The notes below the pieces were generated by a model. It worked only from the letters and a program-made list of their open reading frames with translations, searched no databases and was not told where the DNA came from. Positions 52,901-61,603 of a DNA stretch of 64,000 bases are shown here, piece after piece; position 1 is the first letter of the stretch; each line of letters opens with the position of its first letter. Made by a program: the position numbers and the translations under genes. This stretch comes from Acidobacteriota bacterium (GTDB lineage Bacteria > Acidobacteriota > Vicinamibacteria > Vicinamibacterales > JAFNAJ01): positions 3,406-67,405 of the forward strand of contig JAHDVP010000013.1 of NCBI GenBank assembly GCA_023384575.1. The letters run 5' to 3'.

Positions 52901-53150
52901 TGATCTTCGGGTCGGCCTCGACGACGGCGAACTCGACCATGCGGCCGCCCGTGATGGCCGGACCGATGTTGCGATACCGCAGCGCGTCGAGCAGGCCGAC
53001 GTCGTAGGGGGGCGCCGCCTCGACGCGGGGTGGGGCCTGGGGGCGAGGCTGGGCCCGACCCGGGGCCGGGCTGGCGAGCGTGACGAGCAGCGCGGCAGCG
53101 AGCGCGAGGCTCGGGAGGCGCCAGGACGGCAGCCGTCGTTCGGTCGGCAT
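49944..53150 (-). CDS. Secreted sortilin/VPS10-like beta-propeller protein (first of tandem pair)
   Basis: A 1068-residue paralogue of the next gene. Signal peptide (SLALAAALLVTLASPAPGRA), then LRYRNIGPAITGGRMVEFAV, aligned with LTFRTIGPATFGGRISDFAV of its partner, and repeated Asp boxes (SEDGGRTW, TIDGGRTW, STDAGRTW, SNDRGASW, SRDDGQTW, STDHGRTW). The C-terminal region has GTHGRGFWILDDI and a helical tail. No Asp/Glu/Tyr sialidase catalytic set is evident, so binding or structural roles are more likely than hydrolysis. Its promoter is the TTGACA/TACAAA pair about 100 bases upstream, next to an 18-bp inverted repeat. Confidence 0.92.
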   Translation of the reverse strand: MPTERRLPSWRLPSLALAAALLVTLASPAPGRAQPRPQAPPRVEAAPPYDVGLLDALRYRNIGPAITGGRMVEFAVVEADPKIIYAATASGGAFKTVNGGVTWQPVFDRETSVSIGAMALSQKNPNIVWIGTGEANQVRSSSWGDGVYKSEDGGRTWQHMGLEKSQHVGRVLIHPDDPDTVYIAALGALWGSNEERGLYKTIDGGRTWEKILFISKYTGVVDVVMDPRDPDVLYAAAFQRERRYYSFLGGGPEGGVFKSTDAGRTWRPLTNGLARGPVGRIGLAVCRSQPDRLYAAIVGPDGGIFLSNDRGASWEKRTDRISTHWFYGQIECDPKNPNRVFVPMTRHYVSEDAGRTFRDDFARGGVHADHHTIWINPHDPTHMLLGTDGGIYITRDDGATWDFQDHLSITQFYTVAVDMQEPFYYVYGGTQDNSTWGGPSGTRNTDGIVNADWYLVVGGDGFYAQIDPTDATVVYGESQYGNLSRFDTRTGERRFIQPQSPDGEKYRWNWSAPLLISPHDHRTLYFGANYLFKSTDRGDTWTRISPDLSRQIDEWALPLQDKVQPDDAIDLHASTADFGNITSVSESALRAGLLAVGTDDGLVHVSRDDGQTWLKSETFPGVPEQTRVSRVVLSRFNEGTVYASFDGHQDNDFRPFVLKSTDHGRTWTSITSNLPSHGSVHVVAEHPRKAGLLFVGTEFGLFFSIDDGRHWMELKNNLPTVAVHDLVVHPRDNDLVLGTHGRGFWILDDIGVLEGLTSEVVASGSHLFPVRRAWQFNRFNRGRGATGQQRFIAPNPPDGSIVTYFATEGERVELDVLDASGGVVRRLVAGTPASRTGVFRTSWDLRYAPPLEQPGRGDDEEGFFAGPRGAFVLPGDYHVRLRVGGKEHRQTVSVLADPLVPLTDQDRRLWHDTLVALAGMHRTARAALSIVERTATDLRTIRDTLSAHPGAEALLKEHQAVAAEVQAITRLLRGTPPRGVALTPGPPALAQRIQQLYGAVNASTGTPTSDQAYWTRRSHEQLTEVVTRVNRLIGETLPALHRQLDQQHITWTSGRPLALAPLALPRLP

Positions 53151-53245
53151 GGAGGACTCCTCGGACAGGCGGGCGGAGGGCGGCGCGTGACGGGGCGGGC
53201 GTCCCGGAGCGGCGTCGCCTGCACTCGCCGGGTGGTGTTGCCCGG

Positions 53246-53275
53246 TTTGTAGCGGCTCGACTGGGGCGATGTCAA
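53246..53275 (-). promoter_or_regulatory. Sigma-70-like promoter of the sortilin-like pair
   Basis: On the minus strand TTGACA (53270-53275) and TACAAA (53246-53251) are separated by 18 bases. The -35 is a perfect consensus, rare in this GC-rich window, about 95 bases before the ATG at 53150. Confidence 0.6.
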
Positions 53276-53280
53276 CGAAA

Positions 53281-53298
53281 TTCTACCTATTGGTAGAA
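53281..53298. promoter_or_regulatory. 18-bp inverted repeat next to the -35 (operator candidate)
   Basis: TTCTACC, four AT-rich bases, GGTAGAA: a perfect 7-bp inverted repeat beginning five bases upstream of the -35 of the sortilin-like operon. Its AT content and placement suggest binding of a dimeric regulator, either activator or repressor. The regulator is not encoded beside it. Confidence 0.5.
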
Positions 53299-53375
53299 AT
53301 CACGAGCCTCGCCCCGGCGTTCGTACCGCGGGCGCCCCCCGCCGGTCGGGCGGGCCCGCGGCGGCGGCCAGGGCG

Positions 53376-53744
53376 TCAGTCGGGCCGGCCCTTCAGCGTG
53401 TGGTCGGCGAGGTCGTAACGGCCCTTCAGGTCGTCGCAGTGGGTGCCCTTCCACAGGGGCACACCCGAGAGATAGGCGGCCCGGCCGATCATGTGCGAGG
53501 CGACGGGCGTCGTGAGCACGAGGAACATCAGGCCGGCCATCGCACGCGCCGTGATCGACACGTTGCCGGCGGCCACGGCCACCGCGAGGAACATGCACCC
53601 GGCGCCGAGCGACGACGCCTTCGACGTCGCCGACATGCGGAGGAACAGGTCGGGCAGGCGGACGATGCCGATGGCCGCGATCAGCAGCAGCACCGCACCG
53701 GCGACCATGAGACCAACGCTCGCGACATGCTGGAGGGCGGCCAT
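53376..53744 (-). CDS. mnhG: Na+/H+ antiporter subunit G
   Basis: A 122-residue three-helix subunit of a Mrp/Mnh antiporter. After ASVGLMVAGAVLLLIAAIGI come VRLPDLFLRMSATSKASSLG, the family signature, and MAGLMFLVLTTPVASHMIGRAA. Start ATG at 53744 overlaps the stop of mnhF by four bases; last gene of a seven-gene operon. The C-terminal tail (about 20 residues, DLKGRYDLADHTLKGRPD) is charged and longer than usual. Confidence 0.92.
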   Translation of the reverse strand: MAALQHVASVGLMVAGAVLLLIAAIGIVRLPDLFLRMSATSKASSLGAGCMFLAVAVAAGNVSITARAMAGLMFLVLTTPVASHMIGRAAYLSGVPLWKGTHCDDLKGRYDLADHTLKGRPD

Positions 53745-54010
53745 CAGAGGCTCCGCTCGATGTAGCGCGCGAACGCCACGGTGCCGAGGAAGCTGACGAG
53801 CGCCACGGCGATTGCGACGTCGACGTAGAAGTACTTCCCCGTGGCGATGGCGTAGGCGACGATGATGGCGATGCCGACGGCGCTCAGGAGGTCGAAGGCC
53901 ACGACGCGGTCGGGCAGCGACGGGCCGACGAGCAGACGCACGCACGTCACGGCGGCGCAGATCGTCAGCAGCGGGATGATCCAGTAGAGCGCGACGGTCT
54001 CGACACTCAC
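53744..54010 (-). CDS. mnhF: Na+/H+ antiporter subunit F
   Basis: An 88-residue three-helix protein. The segment RLLVGPSLPDRVVAFDLLSA is the MrpF signature; helix 3 is VAIAVALVSFLGTVAFARYI. The GTG start overlaps the mnhE stop (GTGA) and the stop overlaps mnhG. Small subunit of the inner membrane Mrp complex. Confidence 0.92.
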   Translation of the reverse strand: MSVETVALYWIIPLLTICAAVTCVRLLVGPSLPDRVVAFDLLSAVGIAIIVAYAIATGKYFYVDVAIAVALVSFLGTVAFARYIERSL

Positions 54011-54477
54011 TTGAAGACCTCCTCGACGGCGCGCTCGAAGCCCGTCTTGGTCTCGTCGCGGAACGCGGCGGGGTCGTCGACCTCGATCGAGTGCACGTAG
54101 AGCACCCGCCGGTCGTCGGAGACATCGAGGCTGAGCGTGCCCGGGGTGAGGGTGATCAGGTTCGCCAGCATCGTGATCTCGGCGTCGGATTCGATGTCGA
54201 GGGGAACGGCCACGATGCCGGGCCTGAGGCGGTGCACCGGGGTGAAGAGCACGGTCCGGGCGACCTTCACGTTGGCCAGTACGAGCTGCCATGCGACGTA
54301 GGCGCTGAAGCGCGCGGCCCGCGTGATGCGTCGGAAGTAGCTGCCGCCGCCGTTGCCCCGCGCGCCGAAGTACAGGATCGCGTAGCCCAGCGCGAAGCCG
54401 AACGCGAGGTTGAACCAGCCCAACTGGCCCGTCAGCGCCACCCAGGCGAGCGCCAGGAGGATGTTCATCAGCAGCAT
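54007..54477 (-). CDS. mnhE: Na+/H+ antiporter subunit E
   Basis: A 156-residue protein with two to three N-terminal helices (MNILLALAWVALTGQLGWFN, then LAFGFALGYAILYFG) and a soluble C-terminal domain with ITMLANLITLTPGTLSLDVS, the family hallmark, and VYVHSIEVDD-like continuation. The ATG is placed two bases after the mnhD stop. Part of the seven-gene Mrp operon. Confidence 0.93.
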   Translation of the reverse strand: MLLMNILLALAWVALTGQLGWFNLAFGFALGYAILYFGARGNGGGSYFRRITRAARFSAYVAWQLVLANVKVARTVLFTPVHRLRPGIVAVPLDIESDAEITMLANLITLTPGTLSLDVSDDRRVLYVHSIEVDDPAAFRDETKTGFERAVEEVFK

Positions 54478-54479
54478 GG

Positions 54480-55979
54480 TCAGCCCCGCACACCGAACAC
54501 CGCGCGCACGTACTCGGTCGGGTCGAGCAGTTGCTCGGCCGCGCGCATGGCCAGCGCGAGCACCGGCTCGGCGAACGAGCCGATGGCCACCGTGACGAGC
54601 GCGAGGGCCGCCACGGGGCCGAGCGTCCGGCGCCACCCCGCGGGCGTCAGGCCCGCCCCGAGGCTCCCCTCGGGCGCCGGCTTCCAGAAGGCCTCGGCCC
54701 AGATCTTCGTCATCGAGAAGAGCGTCAGCAGGCTCACGGCCAGCGCGACGGTGACAATGACGTATCCCTCGACGTCGAGCCCCGACCGCACGAGCAGCAG
54801 CTTCGCCCAGAAGCCGGAGAGGGGTGGGATACCGGCCAGCGAGAGCGCGGGAATCAGGAAGAGCAGCCCGAGCAGCGGCTGCTCGTGGTACAGGCCGCCG
54901 AGCCGTTTCAGCTCGAAGCTGCCCTTCAGCCGCTCGGCGATGCCGCTCACCAGGAACAGGTTCGTCTTCACGACGATGTGGTGCGCGATGTAGAAGACCG
55001 AGCCGGCGAGGGCCAGCTTCGTGAAGAGTCCGAGCCCCATCAGCATGTAGCCGATCTGGCTGACGATGTGGAACGACAGGATGCGGCGGAACTCGTTCTG
55101 CGCCGCCGCGCCGAGCACGCCGGTGATCATCGTCAGGCCGGCGACGGCGAGGATGAGGCCGTGGGTGAACGCGACGTCCTGCGTGAAGATCAGCGTGAAG
55201 ACCCTGATGAGGGCGTAGACGCCGACCTTCGTCAGCAGCCCCGCGAAGATCGCCGAGACCGCCACCGGCGGCGTGTGGTACGAGGCCGGCAGCCACGCGA
55301 AGAGGGGGAACATCGCGGCCTTGATGCCGAAGGCCACGAGGAACAGCATCGCCAGGGTCAGCACGAGGCCCGGGTTCGCCGGCTGGCTGAGCGACACCGA
55401 GAGGTCGGCCATGTTCAACGTGCCCGCAACGCCGTACAGGATCCCCACGGCCGCGAGGAACAGCGACGAGGAGAGCAGGTTGAGCGTGACGTACTTGATC
55501 GAGCCCTCGAGCTGGGCGCGCTCGCCGCCGAGTGCCATCAGCACGAACGACGAGATCAGCAGGACCTCGAACCACACGTACAGGTTGAAGAGGTCGCCCG
55601 TGAGGAAGGCGCCGCAGACGCCCATCAGCATCACGTGGTACAGCGGGTGATAGGCGTACCGCTCGCGGGCCTCGTCGACGGTCGCGAGCGAGTAGACGAT
55701 CACGGCAAGGCCCATCAGGCCAGCCAGAACGACCATCAGCGCGCCGAAGACGTCCGCGACCAGCGTGATGCCGAACGGCGCCGGCCAGTTGCCACTCTGC
55801 ATGGCGAGGATTCCGTGGCGCCACACGCTTGCGAGCAGGCCGAGCGACGTCGCAAACAGGGCCACCGCGCCCGCGAGGCTGACGCCGCGCTGCCAGGCGC
55901 GTCGTCTGACCGCCAGGGCCAGCACCGCCGTGAAGAGCGGTATCAGAATCGGAAGGATCAGCAGCACCTTCATCGTCAC
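54480..55979 (-). CDS. mnhD: Na+/H+ antiporter subunit D (proton-pumping, NuoN/L-like)
   Basis: A 499-residue membrane subunit with about 14 helices, homologous to complex I antiporter-like subunits. Functional residues are visible: Glu in [19 protein letters not shown], Lys in [17 protein letters not shown], and [20 protein letters not shown], plus [17 protein letters not shown]. It carries one of the two proton or sodium channels of the Mrp complex. ATG at 55979 overlaps the mnhC stop by four bases; ATG at 55973 is an alternative start. Confidence 0.94.
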   Translation of the reverse strand: MTMKVLLILPILIPLFTAVLALAVRRRAWQRGVSLAGAVALFATSLGLLASVWRHGILAMQSGNWPAPFGITLVADVFGALMVVLAGLMGLAVIVYSLATVDEARERYAYHPLYHVMLMGVCGAFLTGDLFNLYVWFEVLLISSFVLMALGGERAQLEGSIKYVTLNLLSSSLFLAAVGILYGVAGTLNMADLSVSLSQPANPGLVLTLAMLFLVAFGIKAAMFPLFAWLPASYHTPPVAVSAIFAGLLTKVGVYALIRVFTLIFTQDVAFTHGLILAVAGLTMITGVLGAAAQNEFRRILSFHIVSQIGYMLMGLGLFTKLALAGSVFYIAHHIVVKTNLFLVSGIAERLKGSFELKRLGGLYHEQPLLGLLFLIPALSLAGIPPLSGFWAKLLLVRSGLDVEGYVIVTVALAVSLLTLFSMTKIWAEAFWKPAPEGSLGAGLTPAGWRRTLGPVAALALVTVAIGSFAEPVLALAMRAAEQLLDPTEYVRAVFGVRG

Positions 55980-56329
55980 GCGTCCGTGTCGGTCGCCTTG
56001 AGCTGATCGATGTCGTCGACGCCGACCGTCTGGTACGCGCGGCGGAAGAGGACGAGCGCGAAGACCTGCACCCCGAAGCCGATGACGATGGCCGTGAGGA
56101 TGAGCGCCTGGGGCAGCGGGTCGGCAAACGGCGGCGTCGGCGCTTCGGCGCCGAAGGGTACGAGCGGCGCCTGCACGCGCGTGAGGCGTCCCGCCGAGAA
56201 GATCAGCAGGTTCGCGGCGTGGCCGAGCAGCACGAGGCCGAGAATGACCTTCACGATGCTCCGCCGCATCAGCATGTAGATGCCCGCGGCGTAGAACGCC
56301 CCGACGACGAGGGCGAGCAGCGTGTGCAC
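55976..56329 (-). CDS. mnhC: Na+/H+ antiporter subunit C (NuoK-like)
   Basis: A 117-residue three-helix protein resembling NuoK. Key segments: [20 protein letters not shown] then [19 protein letters not shown] and [20 protein letters not shown]. The conserved Glu of NuoK helix 2 is not obvious, as in other MrpC. Start GTG lies one base after the mnhB stop, with a GGAGGAG ribosome site inside mnhB. Confidence 0.93.
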   Translation of the reverse strand: MHTLLALVVGAFYAAGIYMLMRRSIVKVILGLVLLGHAANLLIFSAGRLTRVQAPLVPFGAEAPTPPFADPLPQALILTAIVIGFGVQVFALVLFRRAYQTVGVDDIDQLKATDTDA

Positions 56330-56330
56330 G

Positions 56331-56738
56331 TCACTCCTCCTGCAGGGCGAACAGCATGGTGAGCGTCACGCCGAGCACGACGATCATCACGCCCATGTCG
56401 AAGAAGAGCGGCGTCCCGATCTTGCCCACGACCGGCAGGTAGGGCGTGTACCACTGGCTCGTCATGAACGGCTGACCGCGAAAGAGGCCCATCACGCCGC
56501 TCAGCCCGGCGAGGCCGAGGCCGATCGCGATGAGCGCGCGCGGCTCGACCGTCAGCGTCCGGCGCGCCTGGTGGACGCCGTTGGCGAGCGCGTAGAGCGC
56601 GAACGCGGTCGCCGCGACGAGTCCGGCCACGAACCCGCCGCCCGGCTCGTTGTGCCCGCGCAGCAGGATGAAGACCGCGAAGACCAGCATCACGGGCATG
56701 ATGGCGCGCGTCGCCGTCGCGAGAATCAGCGAGAACAT
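56331..56738 (-). CDS. mnhB: Na+/H+ antiporter subunit B
   Basis: A 135-residue four-helix protein with the MrpB signature [20 protein letters not shown] near the N-terminus and [20 protein letters not shown] at the end. The ATG overlaps the mnhA stop by one base (TGATG). Small membrane subunit of the Mrp complex. Confidence 0.93.
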   Translation of the reverse strand: MFSLILATATRAIMPVMLVFAVFILLRGHNEPGGGFVAGLVAATAFALYALANGVHQARRTLTVEPRALIAIGLGLAGLSGVMGLFRGQPFMTSQWYTPYLPVVGKIGTPLFFDMGVMIVVLGVTLTMLFALQEE

Positions 56739-59035
56739 CAGGACTCCCCGCCGTGCAGCCGCAGCTTCAGCAAGGCGTACACCCCGAGCGCCGCGATGGC
56801 GAGCACGGTGATCTCCCCGAGCGTGTCGAGCCCGCGGAAGTCGACCAGGATCACGTTCACGATGTTGCGCCCGAACGCCGACGGCACGCTCTCCTCGGCG
56901 AAGAACGTGCTGAGCCGCGAGGGCGACGGGTCGGGCGTCGTCGCGAGCAGGATCACCGTCACCAGGCCCCCGAGGCCCAGCGCGACCGCGGCGTCACGCG
57001 CCCGCGCGACCGCGGGCGAGCGCCGGGCCAGCTCCGGCATCCGGTAGAGCACGAGTACGAACAGCACCACGCCGAGCGTCTCGATCGCAAACTGCGTCAT
57101 CGCGAGATCGGGCGCGCCGAAGAACAGGAAGAGCAGCGCCACGCCGTAGCCGATCACCCCGAGCGCCACGATGGCGACGAAGCGCGACTCGGTGTGGAGC
57201 AGCTTCCAGGTGGCGGCGAGCATGATGAGCAGCAGCAGCACCTCGTGGAACCGCGCGTCGGCGAGGTCGGCCGGCACCGGCACCGCCACGGCGGTCGCGA
57301 TCACGTACCCGCCGAAGACGACCGTGACCAGGACCGCCGTCAGGATGTAGAAGCGGAGGTAGCCGTTCTGCAGCACCTTCGTCTGCCACCTGGCCGATGC
57401 CATCAGCCCCGCGAGCGTCCACTCGTACCAGCGTTCCGGACCGAACGCGTAGGCGTGCCGCAGCACAGCCCCCAGCGCCAGCAGCCGCCAGCGCGCCGCG
57501 TAGGCGAGCAGGCCCGCCGCGATCGTCGTCGCCGAGAGCGCGAGCGCGGCGCCGGCGTCGCCCTCGAGGCCATGCCACAGCGCGAGGTGCGTGTCGCGTG
57601 GCGCACCGAGCGAGGCCGACGCCGCCGCGCCGATCAGCCCGTCGGCCAGAGCCGGCGCCACCCCGAGCAGCAGGCCGAGCGACGCCAGCAGCATCGGGCC
57701 GATCCACATGGCGGGCGGCGCCTCGTGCGGGTGGTGCGGCGTCTCGCGTGGCTCCCCGAAGAACGTCTGGTAGCCGACCACGCCCGCCGACAGGAACACG
57801 CAGGCATTGGCCACGACCGCGGCGACGACGAGCGCGGGCGCCCCGAGCAGCGACGTGTACGCCGTTTCCTTGGCCACGAAGCCGAAGAGCGGCACGAGCC
57901 CGGCCGTCGACAGCGCCGCGAGCCCCGCCGCCCAGGCCGTGACCGGCATCGCCCGCCGCAGGCCGGAGAGCGCCGTGATCTCGCGCGTCCCCGTCCCGTG
58001 GTCGATGGCCCCGACCACCATGAACAGCGAACCCTTGTAGAGAGCGTGCGCGAGAAGGAAGACCATCGCGGCCTCGAGGGCGACCGGGCTCCCGACGCCA
58101 ACCAGCATGGTCATCGCGCCCAGGGCCATCACGGTCGTGAAGGCCAGGATGCGCTTGAGGTCGGTCTGCTGCGTGCCCAGCCAGGCGCCGACGACCATCG
58201 TCGTCGCGCCGAACGTGGTGAGCGCCGCCGTCCACGCCTCGGTGCCACCGAGCACCGGCGTCAGCCGCATCAGCAGGAAGACGCCCGCCTTCACCATCGT
58301 CGCCGAGTGGAGGTAGGTGCTGATCGGGGTGGGGGCCTCCATGGCCGACGGCAGCCAGAAGTGGAACGGCACCTGCGCCGATTTCGTGAACGCGCCCGCG
58401 AGGACGCAGAGCAGGATCGGCACGTAGAGCGCGTGCGACCGGAAGAGGTCGCCCTGTGCGGAGAGTTCGCTCAGTTCGTACGAGCCACCCACCGTGGCCA
58501 GCATGATGAGGCCCGGCAGCAGCGCCAGACCGCCGGCGCCGGTCACGAGCAGCGCCTGCAGCGCCGCCTTTCTGGACTTCTCGTACTCGTGCTTGTAGCC
58601 GATCAGGAGGTACGAGCTGATGCTCGTCAGTTCCCACGAGATGTAGAGGAGGATGACGTTGTCGGCCGTGACCACCCCGATCATGGCCGCCATGAAGATC
58701 AGCAGGAACGCGTAGAGCCGGCCCGTGTGGCGGTCGCCCGCCATGTAGGCGCCGCTGTAGATCAGCACCAGCGCGCCGATGCCGGCCACGATGAGCGCAA
58801 AGAGCAGGCTGAGCCCGTCGAGGTGGAACGAGAGCGTGATGCCGAGAGACGGGACCCAGTCGTGAACGGACCGCGCGACCTCGCCGTGTGCCGCACCCGG
58901 CACGTGCGAGAGGAACCAGATCGTCAGCGAGAGCGGCAGCAGCGCGAGCAGCCACCCGGCCGCCCGAGGCGCTCGGTGGTGGATCGACGGCGCGACGGCC
59001 GACAGGACGAACCCGGACAAGAACGCGAAGACCAT
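56738..59035 (-). CDS. mnhA: Na+/H+ antiporter subunit A (NuoL-like with MbhD/MbhE C-terminus)
   Basis: A protein of about 765 residues, the largest Mrp subunit. The NuoL-like part contains [20 protein letters not shown] (channel Glu), [20 protein letters not shown] (Lys), [17 protein letters not shown] (His) and [20 protein letters not shown] (Lys). The C-terminus adds MbhD-like ([20 protein letters not shown]) and MbhE-like ([20 protein letters not shown]) modules, normal for MrpA. ATG at 59035 is chosen because upstream residues look non-coding; a longer form beginning at 59140 cannot be excluded. First gene of the canonical A-to-G operon. Confidence 0.92.
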   Translation of the reverse strand: MVFAFLSGFVLSAVAPSIHHRAPRAAGWLLALLPLSLTIWFLSHVPGAAHGEVARSVHDWVPSLGITLSFHLDGLSLLFALIVAGIGALVLIYSGAYMAGDRHTGRLYAFLLIFMAAMIGVVTADNVILLYISWELTSISSYLLIGYKHEYEKSRKAALQALLVTGAGGLALLPGLIMLATVGGSYELSELSAQGDLFRSHALYVPILLCVLAGAFTKSAQVPFHFWLPSAMEAPTPISTYLHSATMVKAGVFLLMRLTPVLGGTEAWTAALTTFGATTMVVGAWLGTQQTDLKRILAFTTVMALGAMTMLVGVGSPVALEAAMVFLLAHALYKGSLFMVVGAIDHGTGTREITALSGLRRAMPVTAWAAGLAALSTAGLVPLFGFVAKETAYTSLLGAPALVVAAVVANACVFLSAGVVGYQTFFGEPRETPHHPHEAPPAMWIGPMLLASLGLLLGVAPALADGLIGAAASASLGAPRDTHLALWHGLEGDAGAALALSATTIAAGLLAYAARWRLLALGAVLRHAYAFGPERWYEWTLAGLMASARWQTKVLQNGYLRFYILTAVLVTVVFGGYVIATAVAVPVPADLADARFHEVLLLLIMLAATWKLLHTESRFVAIVALGVIGYGVALLFLFFGAPDLAMTQFAIETLGVVLFVLVLYRMPELARRSPAVARARDAAVALGLGGLVTVILLATTPDPSPSRLSTFFAEESVPSAFGRNIVNVILVDFRGLDTLGEITVLAIAALGVYALLKLRLHGGES

Positions 59036-59234
59036 CACGAGATGTATGACACGTCGGGTGCCGCGGGAACCGCGTCTGCGGCAGGAGTTGCTGGCTGGAC
59101 GCCGCAACGAGTCTACATGATGCGCGGCCGGGTCCGCCAACCCGCAGTATCATGGGACCTTCTGGCGAGTCGCGACGTCGCATCCAGGGTGGCCACATCC
59201 TGGCCGCTGGGGTCATGGGAGGACGAGAGGACGG
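59036..59234. promoter_or_regulatory. Divergent promoter region of two Mrp operons
   Basis: A 199-bp region between mnhA (-) and the second operon (+). TAGACT on the minus strand (near 59110-59115) and TATCAT on the plus strand (near 59149-59154) are the most promoter-like hexamers. No clear -35 or dyad is seen, and no small gene. Confidence 0.3.
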
Positions 59235-59717
59235 ATGTTCGCTGTTCGACTGGCACTGCTCGCGGGCCTCTGGTGGGCGCTGACGCCCGGCGAGCCCGCG
59301 TCGTGGATCGTGGGCGGCCCCGCTGTCGTCCTCGCGGCCTGGGCGGCCGCCGGGCTCGCCGCGCCCGAGGCGGGCCGGCTCTCGCCGGCCGGCGTACTGC
59401 AGTTCGTCCCCTATTTCGTCGGCACGTCGTTGCAGGGCGGCTTCGACGTGGCCTGGCGCGCCCTGCACCCGCGCCTGCCGATCGACCCGGCGTTCGTCCG
59501 GCACCCGCTACGACTACCCGAGGGCTCCGCCCGAACCTTCCTCGTCAACGTCGTCAGCCTGTTGCCGGGCACGTTGAGCGCCGAGGTCGACGACTCCACC
59601 CTGGTGGTCCACGCCCTCAGTCGACCCGGGGAAAGCGCCCGCGACGTGGCCACCCTCGAGACGCGGGTGGCGGCGCTGTTTGGTCTCGATCTCGCCGGCC
59701 GCGGAGGAGACGCCTAA
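59235..59717 (+). CDS. Na+/H+ antiporter subunit E-like (second cluster)
   Basis: A 160-residue MrpE homologue: N-terminal helices (FAVRLALLAGLWWALTPGEP) and the hallmark FLVNVVSLLPGTLSAEVD, followed by LVVHALSRPGE. It corresponds to MbhA in hydrogenase-type Mrp modules. First gene of the plus-strand operon; its TAA overlaps the next ATG (TAATG). Confidence 0.9.
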   Translation: MFAVRLALLAGLWWALTPGEPASWIVGGPAVVLAAWAAAGLAAPEAGRLSPAGVLQFVPYFVGTSLQGGFDVAWRALHPRLPIDPAFVRHPLRLPEGSARTFLVNVVSLLPGTLSAEVDDSTLVVHALSRPGESARDVATLETRVAALFGLDLAGRGGDA

Positions 59718-59992
59718 TGGAACCGGTGCTGTTCGGCGTGGCGTTCGCGCTGCTCCTGACCATTGCCGCCGGCGTCATCCGCGTCTCGCGCGGCCCGACC
59801 GATGCCGATCGCATGCTGGCGGCGCTTCTCTTCGGCACGGCTGGCGTCGCGATCCTGCTCCTGCTGTCGCAGGCCCTCGCGCTGCCCGCCGCCATCGACG
59901 TCGCGCTGGTCTTCGCCGTGCTCGCGTCGGTCGTCGGCGTGGCCTTCGCCACGCGACGCCCGGTGGCGCCTCCAGGCGGGGACCCGCGATGA
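59717..59992 (+). CDS. Na+/H+ antiporter subunit F-like (second cluster)
   Basis: A 91-residue MrpF/MbhB-type three-helix protein with RVSRGPTDADRMLAALLFGT as signature and a third helix AIDVALVFAVLASVVGVAFA. It ends in a Pro-rich tail and overlaps the following ATG by four bases. Confidence 0.9.
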   Translation: MEPVLFGVAFALLLTIAAGVIRVSRGPTDADRMLAALLFGTAGVAILLLLSQALALPAAIDVALVFAVLASVVGVAFATRRPVAPPGGDPR

Positions 59993-60294
59993 CCGCGATC
60001 GACGCGCTCTCGATCGCGTTCGTGCTCGCCGGGCTGGGTTTCTTCGTGGCGGGAACCGCGGGGCTCCTGCGGTTCCCCGACGTCTACTCGCGCCTGCACG
60101 CCCTCACGAAGGCCGACAACCTCGGCCTCGGTCTCGTCGCCGTGGGCGTCGCCCTGCAGGGCGGATCGTGGCTGGTGACGGTCAAGCTCTTCCTGGTGTG
60201 GCTGGTCGTGATGCTGGGGAGCTCGACGGTGGCCTTCCTCATCGCGAGACGGGCCCTGCGCGACGGCATCGAGCCGAGGAGCCACGTCCGATGA
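59989..60294 (+). CDS. Na+/H+ antiporter subunit G-like (second cluster)
   Basis: A 101-residue MrpG/MbhC-type protein: FVLAGLGFFVAGTAGLLRFP then DVYSRLHALTKADNLGLGLV (family signature) and LFLVWLVVMLGSSTVAFLIA. ATGA overlaps at both ends show tight coupling in the operon. Confidence 0.92.
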   Translation: MTAIDALSIAFVLAGLGFFVAGTAGLLRFPDVYSRLHALTKADNLGLGLVAVGVALQGGSWLVTVKLFLVWLVVMLGSSTVAFLIARRALRDGIEPRSHVR

Positions 60295-61280
60295 ACGGCC
60301 CGCTCCTGCTCGCATTCGACGGCCTGCTGGCCGGCCTCCTCGTCTGGCTGGCCTGGAGGGCGCTCTCGGTCGCCGACCTGTTCAAGGGCATCGTGCTCTT
60401 CATCGCGTTCGGCCTGTGCATGGCCCTCGCGTGGGTGCGGCTGAACGCCCCCGACATCGCGCTCGCCGAAGCCGCGGTGGGCTCGGGCATCACCGGAGCG
60501 CTGCTGCTTGCGGCCTGGAACCGGATGCGGTCGGTTGCGGCCGACACGGGCGTCGTCGCGTCGACTGGCCGGCGCGGCTTGCCGTCGGGCGCGCTGGCGT
60601 TCGGCCTCGCCTGCGGCGGACTCGGCGCGGTCCTGGGCTGGGCGGTGCGCTCGCTCCCACTCGGCGGCGACGGGCTCGCCGCGCGGGCGCTCGAGGCCCT
60701 GCCGCGAAGCGGCGTCACGAACCCTGTCACGGCCGCGTTGCTCAATTTCAGGGCCTACGACACGCTGCTCGAACTCGGCGTTCTGCTGCTCGCCGTGATT
60801 GCCGCGTGGGCGATGGCGCGGGCCGACGACCCCCCGGCCGACGCGCCGCGCGGGCCCGTCCTTCTCGGTCTCGCGCGCGTGCTCACACCACCGCTCGTCG
60901 TGCTCGCCGCCTACTTCCTGTGGGTCGGCGCGGCGAGGCCGGGCGGCGCGTTCCAGGGCGGCGCCCTGCTCGGCGGCGCCGGCGTCCTGCTGCTGCTCGC
61001 GCGCGGAGGCGACCTTCGCCTGCCGCCGGAGATCGCACTGCGAGCGGTCTTCGTCGCGGGACTTGCCGTGTTCGTCGCGGTCGGCCTCGGCGTTGCGACC
61101 GGGCCGCGACGCCTGCTGGAATACCCGGTCGACCTCGCCGGCCCCCTGATTCTCGTCATCGAGACGGCCGCCGTGGTGTCGATTGGCGCGACGCTCGCGG
61201 CGCTCTTCGCCGGCGGGCGACCCTCTGCGACCCCGCCCGGCCCGCCGCCCGGCTCGGGCCCGCGACAGGAGGCGTCGTGA
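60291..61280 (+). CDS. Fusion of MbhD/MbhE (MrpA C-terminus) with MrpB
   Basis: A 329-residue membrane protein made of three recognisable parts. Residues 1-75 are a DUF4040/MbhD module (LFKGIVLFIAFGLCMALAWV, APDIALAEAAVGSGITGALL). Residues about 140-170 match MbhE (NPVTAALLNFRAYDTLLELG). Residues about 185-310 match MrpB (WVGAARPGGAFQGGALLGGA, PLILVIETAAVVSIGATLAA). In Mrp operons the first two are the tail of MrpA; here they are detached from the NuoL-like part and joined to MrpB, as in hydrogenase-type (Mbh) clusters, where they are separate genes. Start ATG overlaps the previous stop. Confidence 0.88.
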   Translation: MNGPLLLAFDGLLAGLLVWLAWRALSVADLFKGIVLFIAFGLCMALAWVRLNAPDIALAEAAVGSGITGALLLAAWNRMRSVAADTGVVASTGRRGLPSGALAFGLACGGLGAVLGWAVRSLPLGGDGLAARALEALPRSGVTNPVTAALLNFRAYDTLLELGVLLLAVIAAWAMARADDPPADAPRGPVLLGLARVLTPPLVVLAAYFLWVGAARPGGAFQGGALLGGAGVLLLLARGGDLRLPPEIALRAVFVAGLAVFVAVGLGVATGPRRLLEYPVDLAGPLILVIETAAVVSIGATLAALFAGGRPSATPPGPPPGSGPRQEAS

Positions 61281-61603
61281 CCCTGACGCCGGCCCTGCTC
61301 TACGCCCTCGCCGGGTGTGCGCTGTTTGCGATCGGCCTGCACGCGCTCGTCGTCCAGCCGCACCTGCTGCGGAAGATCCTGGGCCTCAACGTCTCCGGCG
61401 GCGGCGTGTTCCTGGTACTCGTGGCCATCGCGCATCGCGGCCCCGGCGCGGCGCCCGACCCGGTGCCGCACGCCATGGTCCTCACCGGCATCGTGGTCGC
61501 CGTCTGCGGCACGGCGGTGGCGCTCGTGCTCGCCGGCCGCGTCCACCGTGCCACCGGCACGATGGAGCCCGGTTCGTCCCCGGCGGAGGCCCGCGAGCCG
61601 TGA
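61277..61603 (+). CDS. Na+/H+ antiporter subunit C / NuoK-like (second cluster)
   Basis: A 108-residue NuoK-type protein (MrpC/MbhG): LYALAGCALFAIGLHALVVQ, LLRKILGLNVSGGGVFLVLV and VPHAMVLTGIVVAVCGTAVA. GTG start within a GTGA overlap; stop overlapped by the next GTG. Acidic and Pro-rich tail. Confidence 0.9.
   Translation: MTLTPALLYALAGCALFAIGLHALVVQPHLLRKILGLNVSGGGVFLVLVAIAHRGPGAAPDPVPHAMVLTGIVVAVCGTAVALVLAGRVHRATGTMEPGSSPAEAREP

Noticed and set aside
56753-59992. A 1079-residue plus-strand frame opposite mnhA
   Set aside because: Antisense of mnhA; only its last 92 codons are real, and they are the mrpF-like gene starting at 59717.
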